Positions 1 through 7,641 of a stretch of 64,000 nt of DNA are shown piece by piece. Source of the stretch: Tenacibaculum mesophilum (GTDB lineage Bacteria; Bacteroidota; Bacteroidia; Flavobacteriales; Flavobacteriaceae); contig NZ_CP032544.1 of assembly GCF_003867075.1 (NCBI RefSeq), forward strand, positions 858,001 to 922,000. The letters run 5' to 3'. How positions within the stretch are numbered: position 1 is the stretch's first letter; the number at the start of each line of letters is the position of its first letter. A model generated the notes under the pieces. It was not told the origin of the DNA. It saw only the letters and a list, made by a program, of their open reading frames with translations, and searched no databases. The position numbers and the translations under genes were made by a program.

Positions 1-636
1 AGTAGTCAAGAAACGGGATTAACCAGAATGTTTAAAAATCCCATATTATGGTCTAATAAAAGTCAAATTACAGGAGACAGCATTCAGTTAGTATCTAATA
101 AAGAAACAAATAAACTTGACTCTTTAAAAGTATTACAAAATGGTTTTATGATTCAACAAGACTCCGTTCATACAGAAAACTTTAATCAAATTAAAGGAAG
201 AAATATTTATGGTAAGTTTGAAAAAGGAGAATTAAGAACAATGTTAGTTAAGGGTAATGCAGAGTCTTTATACTACAGTAACAACGAAAAAACACAAGAA
301 TTAGAAACAATTACCAAAGAAATAGCAAGTGATATTGAGTTTATTTTAGAAGATGGAGAAATAATACAAACTAAATACTTTAAAAAATCTGAAGGAAAAA
401 CTTTTCCTCCTTCTGAATTCCCTTCTGACGAAAAAAAATTCAAAGGCTTTTTATGGCGAGGAGATGAACAACCCTTAACTGTGGAAGATATTTTTATAAA
501 AGACGCTACTTCTACTGTTCCTTCAAAAAGAAAAAAACAACCTGATGTTGTAAAAGAAGCTAAGGAAATGTTTATCGAAGAAACTTCAAAAAATAAGAAA
601 GAACAAAAAAAGCTTAATCTTAAAAAAATAAAATAA
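1..636 (+). CDS. OstA-like outer-membrane biogenesis protein, C-terminal part
   Basis: The reading frame is open from base 1, so this is the 3' part (about 211 residues) of a longer gene that starts outside the window. The sequence resembles the C-terminal half of Bacteroidota OstA-like proteins (OstA/LptA beta-jellyroll family). In these, repeats of the type 'N-KGRNIYGKFEKGEL' alternate with 'GNAESLYY' strands and the stretch ends near 'FLWRGDEQPL'. Family members bind lipopolysaccharide or act in its transport across the periplasm. The last 50 residues are very Lys-rich and probably disordered. The stop is 5 bases before the GTG start of the next gene, so the two are probably co-transcribed. 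The family call is by recognition of the motif pattern; substrate is inferred. Confidence 0.75.
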   Translation, partial: SSQETGLTRMFKNPILWSNKSQITGDSIQLVSNKETNKLDSLKVLQNGFMIQQDSVHTENFNQIKGRNIYGKFEKGELRTMLVKGNAESLYYSNNEKTQELETITKEIASDIEFILEDGEIIQTKYFKKSEGKTFPPSEFPSDEKKFKGFLWRGDEQPLTVEDIFIKDATSTVPSKRKKQPDVVKEAKEMFIEETSKNKKEQKKLNLKKIK

Positions 637-641
637 TTTCT

Positions 642-1820
642 GTGAAAGACGATTTTTTTAAATACCAAGGACAAACAACCCCAAATCCTTTAGCTATTGA
701 AATTTCACATGCCAAAGGAAGTTATATTTATGATAGCAACGGAAAAGCGATGCTAGATTTTGTTGCAGGAGTTTCTGCAAATAGTTTAGGACATAATCAT
801 CCTAAGGTAAATGAAGCTATAAAAAATCAATTGGAACAATATACCCATGTAATGGTGTATGGTGAGTTTATACAAAAACCTCAATTAGAGTTGTGCAAAG
901 CCTTGGCTGCTACCTTACCTCCTAACCTTTCGTCTGTTTATCTGGTAAATTCTGGTACCGAAGCTACCGAAGGTGCTCTAAAATTAGCCAAACGTTTTAC
1001 GGGTAGAAGTGAAATTATTGCCGCTAAAAATGCGTATCATGGAAATACACAAGGTGCTATGAGTGTTTGTGGTGCCGAACAACAAAATCGTGCATTTCGT
1101 CCGTTAATTCCAGGAAGTAAGTTTATTGAATACAACAACGAAATAGATTTAGAAAAAATAACATCTAAAACAGCGGGTGTTATCTTAGAAACCATCCAAG
1201 GAGGTGCAGGATTTATCGAGCCTAAAAATAACTACTTAACAAAAGTAAAACAACGTTGTGAAGAAGTTGGAGCTTTATTAATTTTAGATGAAATTCAATC
1301 AGGAATTGGACGTACAGGAAAATTTTGGGGATTTGAAAATTACAATGTTATCCCTGATATTATTATTACAGGAAAAGGTTTAGGTGGTGGAATGCCAATC
1401 GGCGCTTTTATAGCTTCTTTTGAAATAATGAACTGTTTAAAAGAACACCCGAAATTAGGACATATTACTACGTTTGGCGGCCATCCTGTAATTGCGAGTG
1501 CTGGATTGGCGACCGTACAAGAAATCACTTCCTCTAACTTAATGGAAGAAGCCTTACGAAAAGAAAAAATTATTCGCGATGCCTTTAAGAATCACCCTGC
1601 GGTTAAAGAAATTAGAGGAAAAGGATTTATGCTTGCCTTATTAGTAGATACTCCTGAAGCTGCCTCTCAAGTAATTTTAAACTGTTTAGACAAAGGACTA
1701 ATTTTATTCTGGTTACTTTTTGAAGGAAGAGCCATTCGTATCACCCCTCCACTAACTATTTCTGATGAGGAAATAGAAAAAGGGTGTGAACTTATTGTAA
1801 GTGAGTTGGATAAGTTGTAG
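642..1820 (+). CDS. class III PLP-dependent aminotransferase
   Basis: A 392-residue class III (acetylornithine/ornithine/4-aminobutyrate-like) aminotransferase. The N-terminus 'FKYQGQTTPNPLAIEISHAKGSYIYD' is that of the flavobacterial family, which supports the GTG start 5 bases after the upstream stop; no in-frame ATG fits better. The PLP-binding features are visible: 'NSGTEATEGALKLA' in the cofactor pocket, 'LILDEIQSGIGRTGKFW' with the Asp that contacts the pyridine nitrogen, and 'IITGKGLGGGMPIGAF' with the Schiff-base Lys. The amino donor cannot be told from sequence: ornithine, lysine or GABA are all possible. It follows the OstA-like gene as a likely operon partner, an order common in this family of bacteria. 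Confidence 0.85.
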   Translation: MKDDFFKYQGQTTPNPLAIEISHAKGSYIYDSNGKAMLDFVAGVSANSLGHNHPKVNEAIKNQLEQYTHVMVYGEFIQKPQLELCKALAATLPPNLSSVYLVNSGTEATEGALKLAKRFTGRSEIIAAKNAYHGNTQGAMSVCGAEQQNRAFRPLIPGSKFIEYNNEIDLEKITSKTAGVILETIQGGAGFIEPKNNYLTKVKQRCEEVGALLILDEIQSGIGRTGKFWGFENYNVIPDIIITGKGLGGGMPIGAFIASFEIMNCLKEHPKLGHITTFGGHPVIASAGLATVQEITSSNLMEEALRKEKIIRDAFKNHPAVKEIRGKGFMLALLVDTPEAASQVILNCLDKGLILFWLLFEGRAIRITPPLTISDEEIEKGCELIVSELDKL

Positions 1821-1921
1821 TTTATCAACAATTCAACACCCTAAAATTATTATTATGTAAGAATTAAAAATAAATATAGTAACTTTAAACAACTGGACTA
1901 GTGCTTTTCATAGGAGCCATT

Positions 1922-1931
1922 GTTATGTGTA
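1922..1931. repeat. left boundary arm of cassette 1 (GTTATGTGTA)
   Basis: The 10-mer GTTATGTGTA lies immediately after the stop codon (TAA, complement of 1933-1935) of the lipoprotein gene. It is the exact reverse complement of TACACATAAC at 3180-3189, just upstream of the same gene's start. It is the first of four gene-specific boundary pairs in this region. Unlike the inner sites, no GTATAA-type second arm follows to the left, so this boundary looks terminal or degenerate. Confidence 0.65.
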
Positions 1932-1932
1932 G

Positions 1933-3153
1933 TTATTCTATTTCTAAATCAAAGTTTAATTTAATTAAAGAAACTTTATGAGATGGGTAATTAGTTGATA
2001 AAGTATAAATATTTTTATTAGTTAAATCTATAGATTGTCCCCATTGCTCGTCATTTTCATTTCTATGATAATATGACTTTTCAAGGTTACCGTTAAGATC
2101 ATATTTTGCTATTGCCATTCGTCTTGGTCCAAAACCTATTTGCTCATTAACAGCTCCGATTAAATATGTATTACCATTATTGTCAGTTTTAAAATCTTCA
2201 ATGAACTCAAATCTGTTATAGGGAAAATTGTTAATAGTAATGTTTTTTTTCCAAATTAACTGTCCTTCAAATGATACTTTACAGAAAATATGTCTACCAT
2301 TTTGTCTATCGGGCATTACAGATAAAATATAATTATTTGTTTTATTAATTATGAAATTATCATATCTAAATGTAAAGTCAAAAAAAGTGTGAAGCTTTAG
2401 TTCCCACAATATATTTCCTTGTAAATCAGATTTTATGATATATGGTTCTATTTCAGAGATACCTAATTCTTTTTTAAAACAAGATAAGATAATTGATTCG
2501 TTATCAAGACTGATAATGTCATTGAAATTTTTATACTCATCAGGAAAGTTTATTTCATTAATAAAATTGCTGTTTAAGTCAAATATCAAAATGCTTGATT
2601 TTCTATTTTCTTGATTTCCAACAATTAAATTTTTTAAGACAAAAAGATTGTTTGAAATAATCACAAAATTATTCACAAAAGTTTTATTATCTAGTTCTTT
2701 TTCCCAAATAAGATTGCCTTTATTTGAAGTTTTTATAAGCATAGATTTATTCTCATAGTCAGTTAGATAAGAATATGCTATGTAAAGATTATTGTTTTGT
2801 GGAATAGTAATTATATTTCTAGACTCAATGTTTCCGTTATGAAAACTAGAATTTTGATTAAACTGATCTCTAATAGGGGATTTCTTGTCTGTTATATTTA
2901 AGTTTTGGTCTAGATAATTAATAAATAGACCTTCAGAATTATTGTCTTTAAAAGAAATCCCAGAAACTAAAATATCATTATTAAAGATATTTAGATCTAA
3001 CCAACTTATATAATAAGGATTTTCAACAGGGTAATATTGTTTCTCTCCAATAATCAATTGAGTAGGTTCACCTTGTTCTTCACTCATATCGATATCATCA
3101 CTATTACAGCTAATGAAAGTTAAGAAAAATAAAAGTAAAACTGTTTTATTCAT
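1933..3153 (-). CDS. lipoprotein of unknown function (possible beta-propeller)
   Basis: A 406-residue protein with a lipoprotein signal ('LLFFLTFISC', Cys16) followed by an acidic stretch 'NSDDIDMSEEQGE', so it is exported and lipid-anchored. The rest has repeated strands of the type 'NIYTLSTN', 'NTYLIGAVNEQ', 'SIILSCFKKE' and 'YLDQNLNITDKK' with many Asn, Ile and Phe, which suggests a beta-propeller-like repeat fold; this is inference and no catalytic motif is visible. It is the first unit of the cassette-like array: flanked by the private inverted repeat 1922-1931/3180-3189, with its stop codon one base from the left arm and its ATG only 26 bases from the right arm, leaving little room for its own promoter. 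Confidence 0.7.
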   Translation of the reverse strand: MNKTVLLLFFLTFISCNSDDIDMSEEQGEPTQLIIGEKQYYPVENPYYISWLDLNIFNNDILVSGISFKDNNSEGLFINYLDQNLNITDKKSPIRDQFNQNSSFHNGNIESRNIITIPQNNNLYIAYSYLTDYENKSMLIKTSNKGNLIWEKELDNKTFVNNFVIISNNLFVLKNLIVGNQENRKSSILIFDLNSNFINEINFPDEYKNFNDIISLDNESIILSCFKKELGISEIEPYIIKSDLQGNILWELKLHTFFDFTFRYDNFIINKTNNYILSVMPDRQNGRHIFCKVSFEGQLIWKKNITINNFPYNRFEFIEDFKTDNNGNTYLIGAVNEQIGFGPRRMAIAKYDLNGNLEKSYYHRNENDEQWGQSIDLTNKNIYTLSTNYPSHKVSLIKLNFDLEIE

Positions 3154-3179
3154 TTTTTAATTAGTATTTTGTAGCTTAT

Positions 3180-3306
3180 TACACATAACGGGTTTGTATA
3201 AGATTGGTTGCGTGTTTTAAGCACTAAAGTTAGCAAATAAATCACAGATAGAAAGTCCGCGAGGACTTTCGTAAGTAGGCTAGAACTAGCAATTAATTTT
3301 ATACGT
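3180..3306. repeat. attC-like site A (interrupted by the IS110 element)
   Basis: An imperfect palindrome between the lipoprotein gene and hamB. It starts with TACACATAAC (3180-3189, mate of 1922-1931), a 6-base spacer beginning GG, and GTATAA (3196-3201). It ends with the complementary TTATAC (3299-3304). The other boundary arm, GTTGTGCAC (4524-4532), is now displaced 1.2 kb by the IS. The middle carries a hairpin of GAAAGTCC/GGACTTTC around GCGA and the block 'AAGCACTAAAGTTAGCAAA' shared with site B. The order AAC-spacer-L''...L'-GTT follows the plan of integron attC sites. Confidence 0.6.
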
Positions 3307-3344
3307 CTTAAGTTAGCAATTGTTTAAATTTAGTAATAAAAACC

Positions 3345-3495
3345 AGAAAGAAAAAAGCGTAGAGTAAGGTTATGATATACGTTGAAACCTAGATTTCGTC
3401 AACATTGATAATCCCTACGCTTTTACTACTTCGAATTCGTTCAGTTCTGTGAGACCAAGATCTCGATTTCAAGTTGTTTAATTGATAGTAGTTAT
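3345..3495 (+). ncRNA. candidate bridge RNA of the IS110 element
   Basis: Two stem-loops lie between the IS left end and the transposase, where IS110-group elements encode their bridge RNA. Stem-loop 1 has the stem AAAAGCGTAG (3353-3362)/CTACGCTTTT (3415-3424), an inner stem GGTTAT/ATAATCC, and a cap GTTGA/TCAAC. Its loop holds TATACGT (3376-3382), identical to the left flank at 3300-3306, and CAACA (3400-3404), complementary to TGTTG at the right flank. Stem-loop 2 has ACTACT (3425-3430)/AGTAGT (3487-3492) and holds TCAGTTCT (3441-3448), identical to the IS right end at 4514-4521. These are the expected target and donor guides. Exact RNA ends are unknown. Confidence 0.6.
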
Positions 3496-3518
3496 TTTCT
3501 TTCCAATCCTTTTTTCTT

Positions 3519-4484
3519 ATGAGTAAAAATAAACAATTTTTAGGAATCGATGTAAGTAAAGACGTTTTAGATGTATATGATTATCAAGGAAATTGGTATC
3601 AGTTTAAAAATGATGCATCAGGTTTTAAAGAGCTGTTGTTAATCACAACTGATTTAACACATTGTATAATGGAAGCTACAGGATATTATCATGTACGCTT
3701 AGCTTATTTTTTAACAGAAAAAGGAGTTTTGTTATCGGTAGAAAATCCGTTGAAGGTTAAGCGTTTTATTCAGATGAATTTATCAAAAGTAAAGACGGAT
3801 AAGAGTGATGCAAAGCAGTTATATAATTATGGCGTAAGTCAATCTCCTTCTATATGGAAAGGAGATAGTAAGGAACAACAAGAATGTTTACAAATAGTAC
3901 GTTTGTTGAGTGTTTATACGAAACAATCTACTCAATTAAAGAACAAGCTTCATGGCGAATCAGTATTAGGAACTCCCTCAAAATTGGTAGTTAATTCCTT
4001 AAAAAGGCAGCTGAAAAACATACAAAAAGAGATAGTTAAATTAGAAGATTTGTTGCTAGAGAACGTAAAAAAGAGTTATCAAGAAGAAATAACTTTATTA
4101 AAGTCTATTCCAGGAATAGGGGGTAAAACAGCATTAATGTTATTAGTTTTTACCGATGGATTTAAGCGTTTTACTTCAGCAAAAGAGTTGTGTAGTTACG
4201 CAGGTATTACACCCACTATTAGAGAATCAGGCAGTAGTATAAAAGGACGCCCTCGAATAAGTAAAATGGGGAATCCAAAGCTTAGAAATTTATTATTTAT
4301 GTGTAGCTTTAATGCTTGTAAATACAACAAAGCATGTAGAGAACTTTATGACCGAATAGTTGCTAAAGGTAAGAGTAAAAAACTAGCTTTAATAGCGGTG
4401 TGTAATAAGCTACTAAAACAAGCTTTTGCCATTGTAAAGAGTGGTTTGCCTTATGACGCAAATTATAAAAGTACGTTGGTTTAA
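3519..4484 (+). CDS. IS110-family DEDD transposase
   Basis: A 321-residue transposase of full family length. The N-terminal DEDD RuvC-like domain shows 'FLGIDVSKDVLDVY' (first Asp), 'CIMEATGYY' (Glu) and 'KVKTDKSDAKQL' (last two Asp). The C-terminal Transposase_20 domain shows 'LLKSIPGIGGKTALMLL', a helix-hairpin-helix-like start, and 'CSYAGITPTIRESGSSIKGRPRISKMGNPKLR', which contains the serine-bearing segment typical of the family. No frameshift or stop is seen, so the element could be active. The enzyme recombines a circular donor with its target at a short core guided by the element's own RNA (established for IS621). The ATG at 3519 is the natural start. Confidence 0.95.
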   Translation: MSKNKQFLGIDVSKDVLDVYDYQGNWYQFKNDASGFKELLLITTDLTHCIMEATGYYHVRLAYFLTEKGVLLSVENPLKVKRFIQMNLSKVKTDKSDAKQLYNYGVSQSPSIWKGDSKEQQECLQIVRLLSVYTKQSTQLKNKLHGESVLGTPSKLVVNSLKRQLKNIQKEIVKLEDLLLENVKKSYQEEITLLKSIPGIGGKTALMLLVFTDGFKRFTSAKELCSYAGITPTIRESGSSIKGRPRISKMGNPKLRNLLFMCSFNACKYNKACRELYDRIVAKGKSKKLALIAVCNKLLKQAFAIVKSGLPYDANYKSTLV

Positions 4485-4523
4485 AAAAGTATAAAATGTA
4501 CTTGTTTTTTACCTCAGTTCTTT

Positions 4524-4532
4524 GTTGTGCAC
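4524..4532. repeat. left boundary arm of the hamAB cassette (displaced half of site A)
   Basis: GTTGTGCAC is the exact reverse complement of GTGCACAAC at 7505-7513 on the far side of hamA. It lies 8 bases beyond the hamB stop codon (complement of 4541-4543). Before the IS insertion it closed attC-like site A. Confidence 0.65.
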
Positions 4533-4540
4533 TGGCTTTT

Positions 4541-6655
4541 TTAAATATATTCTTTCATATTCAACAATATTTCCTTTTCAAATTCAGTCAGTGCTAAATT
4601 CTCAATATTTAACTTGGATATAATCTCCAATAAATCATCTAAATTTTCAGTATTTTCTAGAGCACCTTGAATTTTTTTTGAAACTTGAATAGGAAGTCCA
4701 TACTCTTCTAGAATATTATAGTTGCTATTTGTAAAAAGACTTTCTAGTTGACTTGCAAAATAAGAATAATCAATTGGCTCTTTATTGTTGTTCTCAAAAA
4801 CCTCGTTTGCAATAGATTGTAAGTTTTTTAAATATATTGGGAAATGGTATTGAGGCCAATACTTAATAAAATTAATTTCTGCTTCGATAGCTTTATTAAT
4901 TTCGTCTTTGTTTGTTTTATTGGCAACTTCTAGCGCTAGTAAAGTCTTTATATCTTTATAACGCATAACTTGATAAATTTTGAAGGTTAATTGCTTATAA
5001 GATTTAATAAAAGCTCTAGAGTTTGAAGGTGCAATAAAATGTTCCCAAATAAGAAAGCATACTGCTTCAAGTTGTTTATAATCCGGATAATGCCATCTTA
5101 TATTTTGTTCATAATCTAAAATAACTTTAGCTAAATCATTTTGAAACGAAGGCTCTATATTAGAGTTACTTTTTAATGTCTCAAAAGATAATTCTGAATT
5201 CGATTTTATCTCATTTACAATTCTCTTAGACTTTTTATTTAAGTCTTCTTCATTTAATTGAAGTAATAATCTATCTGGTGTGTTTTCGCCTTGAGTAAAT
5301 AAAGGAAAATCAACTAAAGGTAATTCTTCGATAGGTGCATCGTGAAATAAATAAACATCACCTATGAAATGTTCAAACATTCTTCCTGAACGACCACAAA
5401 TATTATTATAAGTAAAAAAATCAAACTTATTTTGAGCTACCTTATTATCATAAATAATAACATTTTTAGCCTTTGTATTAACACCTTCTATAATTGTACT
5501 CGTGCATAAGAGAACGTTCAGCTCGTCATTATTAAATTTATCTAATATGATTTGAGAAAGAGAACGAGGTAATCTTCCGTGATGTAAACCAATGCCAAAT
5601 TCTAAATAATCAGCTAAATACCATTCTGAGTGAAATTCAGAACGTATCCAATTTGATAATTTCTCTACACTTTTATTCTTTTTAAAAATACCACTTAAAA
5701 ATAGAGCCTTAGCAAGCTGATTTATACTTCGTGGTGATTTACAATAAATTAAGGTCTGTCCATCTAATTCTGAACATAATTCAATTAATTTATCAATAGG
5801 ATTTCCATTATAATCAACTTTTATTCTACGGTTAATTACAGTCTTATAATCTGTTCTAATGTATTTATAAGTTACCTCATTTGGAAAATAGCTATTATTA
5901 ATATTTTCAATATTTGGGCCTAATAAATAGAACTGAGCTCCTTTTTTTAAAAGTTTATAAAAAGCTTGATTTAAAGCAATAGTCCTATTTAAGTCTGAAG
6001 TTGTAAAGTTTATTTTGTAAAATTCATCAATAACGAAAAAATCAATATCAATATCATCAGGAACAATCTCTAGAACTCTTTCTTGTGTTAATACAAAAAT
6101 GTTCTTTTCTGATATAGTCTGACTACTATGGGTTATTACTTTATAAGATTCTTTAAACTTAGATAGCCTTTTACGAGTTTCATCGATTAGCGCAATAGTT
6201 GGGACAACTATTACGATATTTTCATATTTTTCTATAGCAATTACTGCATCTATTACTAAGCTTTTACCAAAACTTGTTGGTGCACTTAGAATTACATTTT
6301 CTCCATTTAATAAAGAATAATAAATTTGTGCTTGTATTTTGTGAAAAACTATATTTTCTATTTTTTTTCCCTCAGGTCTATGAAATTCGTAAGCTATTAA
6401 ATCTTCTAGAGAAAGTTCTTCTGGGTTTAAGTATGGGAACAAACCTAGTTCACGAGCCAAATCATTTATAATTCCACTTGTAAATTTGAATTTATATTTG
6501 AAATTTAAGGCAAAAAGTATTAAATCGTTTGCTTGAATATTGCGCTTATTGTAATAGTAAGAAATAGATTTTGCTATGTCAAATTCACGATTACCAAAAC
6601 TCTCTTCTGTTTCAATAAGTTTAATTAGTTGAGATATTTCTATAAGTTCTGCCAT
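4541..6655 (-). CDS. hamB: Hachiman anti-phage system helicase HamB
   Basis: A 704-residue superfamily 2 helicase. Motifs in order: Walker A 'APTSFGKS' (125-132, Lys131), motif II 'VIDEFY' (Asp210-Glu211), 'GLHHGRLPRS' (about 356-365), motif V 'CTSTIIEGVN' (384-393) and motif VI 'NNICGRSGR' (417-425). The C-terminal 280 residues are helical with no recognised domain. It is encoded directly after a DUF1837/HamA gene, with a 16-base overlap, which is the defining two-gene arrangement of the Hachiman defence system. HamB is the ATP-dependent DNA-sensing helicase that holds the HamA nuclease in check (known for characterised systems). All motif residues look intact. The two genes together make one unit of the cassette array. 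Confidence 0.88.
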   Translation of the reverse strand: MAELIEISQLIKLIETEESFGNREFDIAKSISYYYNKRNIQANDLILFALNFKYKFKFTSGIINDLARELGLFPYLNPEELSLEDLIAYEFHRPEGKKIENIVFHKIQAQIYYSLLNGENVILSAPTSFGKSLVIDAVIAIEKYENIVIVVPTIALIDETRKRLSKFKESYKVITHSSQTISEKNIFVLTQERVLEIVPDDIDIDFFVIDEFYKINFTTSDLNRTIALNQAFYKLLKKGAQFYLLGPNIENINNSYFPNEVTYKYIRTDYKTVINRRIKVDYNGNPIDKLIELCSELDGQTLIYCKSPRSINQLAKALFLSGIFKKNKSVEKLSNWIRSEFHSEWYLADYLEFGIGLHHGRLPRSLSQIILDKFNNDELNVLLCTSTIIEGVNTKAKNVIIYDNKVAQNKFDFFTYNNICGRSGRMFEHFIGDVYLFHDAPIEELPLVDFPLFTQGENTPDRLLLQLNEEDLNKKSKRIVNEIKSNSELSFETLKSNSNIEPSFQNDLAKVILDYEQNIRWHYPDYKQLEAVCFLIWEHFIAPSNSRAFIKSYKQLTFKIYQVMRYKDIKTLLALEVANKTNKDEINKAIEAEINFIKYWPQYHFPIYLKNLQSIANEVFENNNKEPIDYSYFASQLESLFTNSNYNILEEYGLPIQVSKKIQGALENTENLDDLLEIISKLNIENLALTEFEKEILLNMKEYI

Positions 6656-7479
6656 ACGTTAAGTCTTTCGTCAAGTGATGCAGTTAATTCTATTTTTTCT
6701 TTCATTGGAAGCAGAAATAGATGAATTTTTAAATCTATATCTCCAATTTTATCTTTAAATGCTTCAAATATTTTTTCAAGTTCAGGTTTGATTTTGTCAA
6801 TATACTCGTCTGTAAATTTTGTGATATCCTTTGTTGTATTTGAATTATAAGTTAAAAGAACAGGAACACTTATTGAAGAAAATATTTCATCTAATGAGGT
6901 ATAAGGGTCGATTAGCTTTTTTAATTTATCCTTTAAAGGAAATTTTTCATCTATTTTATTTGTTATCGCGATAAATTCATTTCGTAGATAGTTATTTTCT
7001 AAATGGTCTTTAATCTCTGGAACAACATCTCGAATTGCATTGGAAATATTACTATAAAACTTAACTTCTCCAAGCCAAAGTTCTAACTGATTGTCAACCT
7101 CTAAAACGTGAACAGCATCAAAACCTTTTACAGTTTCATTGGGTCCATCTTTAAAGTGTATTTTGCTTATTGCAGGTGTTGTATTATAACATTCTTTAAT
7201 AATACTATGCAATATTAATTCTCCAAATTCACCTCGTCTAGAATGATATTTTTGATAGATTAATTTGGCAGCTTTTTTGAGCTTATTTGTAGCATCTAAA
7301 TAGTTTAAATTTTCATATTCAGAAAATTTTAGAGCAAAGTCTAATAAGTGGCGGTCAAATAAAAATTCAGAAAATTGCTTATGTCTCCATTCACCAGCTT
7401 CAAATCCACAACAGAGTCCTGTCATACCAATCGGAACTTCATTTGTATGGTAAAGTAGCTTTAAAAATTGTAGATTCAT
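6640..7479 (-). CDS. hamA: Hachiman system nuclease HamA (DUF1837)
   Basis: A 279-residue DUF1837 protein. The PD-(D/E)xK-like nuclease residues are visible: 'RRGEFGELILHSIIKE' (Glu84/Glu87), 'KGFDAVHVLE' (Asp121) and 'LWLGEVKFY' (Glu138, Lys140). In studied Hachiman systems HamA is the DNA-degrading effector released by HamB. The ATG at 7479 has only 25 bases between it and the cassette arm GTGCACAAC (7505-7513), so any promoter would have to lie within the attC-like palindrome or upstream cassettes. hamA precedes and overlaps hamB by 16 bases, implying coupled translation. Active-site assignment is by motif; the family assignment rests on the motif set plus the helicase partner. Confidence 0.87.
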   Translation of the reverse strand: MNLQFLKLLYHTNEVPIGMTGLCCGFEAGEWRHKQFSEFLFDRHLLDFALKFSEYENLNYLDATNKLKKAAKLIYQKYHSRRGEFGELILHSIIKECYNTTPAISKIHFKDGPNETVKGFDAVHVLEVDNQLELWLGEVKFYSNISNAIRDVVPEIKDHLENNYLRNEFIAITNKIDEKFPLKDKLKKLIDPYTSLDEIFSSISVPVLLTYNSNTTKDITKFTDEYIDKIKPELEKIFEAFKDKIGDIDLKIHLFLLPMKEKIELTASLDERLNVWQNL

Positions 7480-7504
7480 TTCTTAGTTGGTTGTTTTTTA
7501 GCTT

Positions 7505-7641
7505 GTGCACAACGGTCTCGTATAACCGTTAGTTACGGGATTAAAGTTAATGATTTTCGGTTTAGCACTGACGTTAGCAATTCCTAGTGGATTCGGACGT
7601 AGTCGAATCCGCCGTAATTGCGGTTATACATTGTTACCTGC
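7505..7641. repeat. attC-like site B (intact)
   Basis: An intact site between hamA and the next lipoprotein gene. Outer arms: GTGCACAAC (7505-7513, mate of 4524-4532) and GTTACCTGC (7633-7641, mate of 8334-8342). Inner arms: GTATAACCG (7520-7528) and CGGTTATAC (7621-7629), a perfect 9-bp complement. Spacers are 6 bases on the left and 3 on the right, an asymmetry also seen in site C. The centre contains 'TTTAGCACTGACGTTAGCA' (shared with sites A and C) and a palindrome GGATTCG...CGAATCC around a GACGTAGT core. The stop codon of the lipoprotein gene lies inside the right arm. Confidence 0.65.

Larger units (their letters stand above)
3307..4521 (+). mobile_element. IS110-family insertion sequence, complete
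   Basis: About 1.2 kb holding a DEDD transposase (3519-4484) and about 210 bases of upstream non-coding DNA with RNA-like stem-loops. The ends are inferred: the flanking attC-like arms TTATAC (3299-3304) and GTTGTGCAC (4524-4532) fix them to within a few bases, and the dinucleotide CT at 3307-3308 and 4520-4521 is a consistent choice of the core shared by both junctions. No terminal inverted repeats or longer target duplication are visible, which is normal for the IS110 group. It lies within an attC-like site, the target type known for the IS1111-attC branch of this family. Confidence 0.75.

Noticed and set aside
273-674. Antisense open frame over the OstA-like and aminotransferase genes
   Set aside because: A shadow of real genes; no homology and no start signals. 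The same applies to the other antisense frames inside thrA, ffh, lon and pheT.
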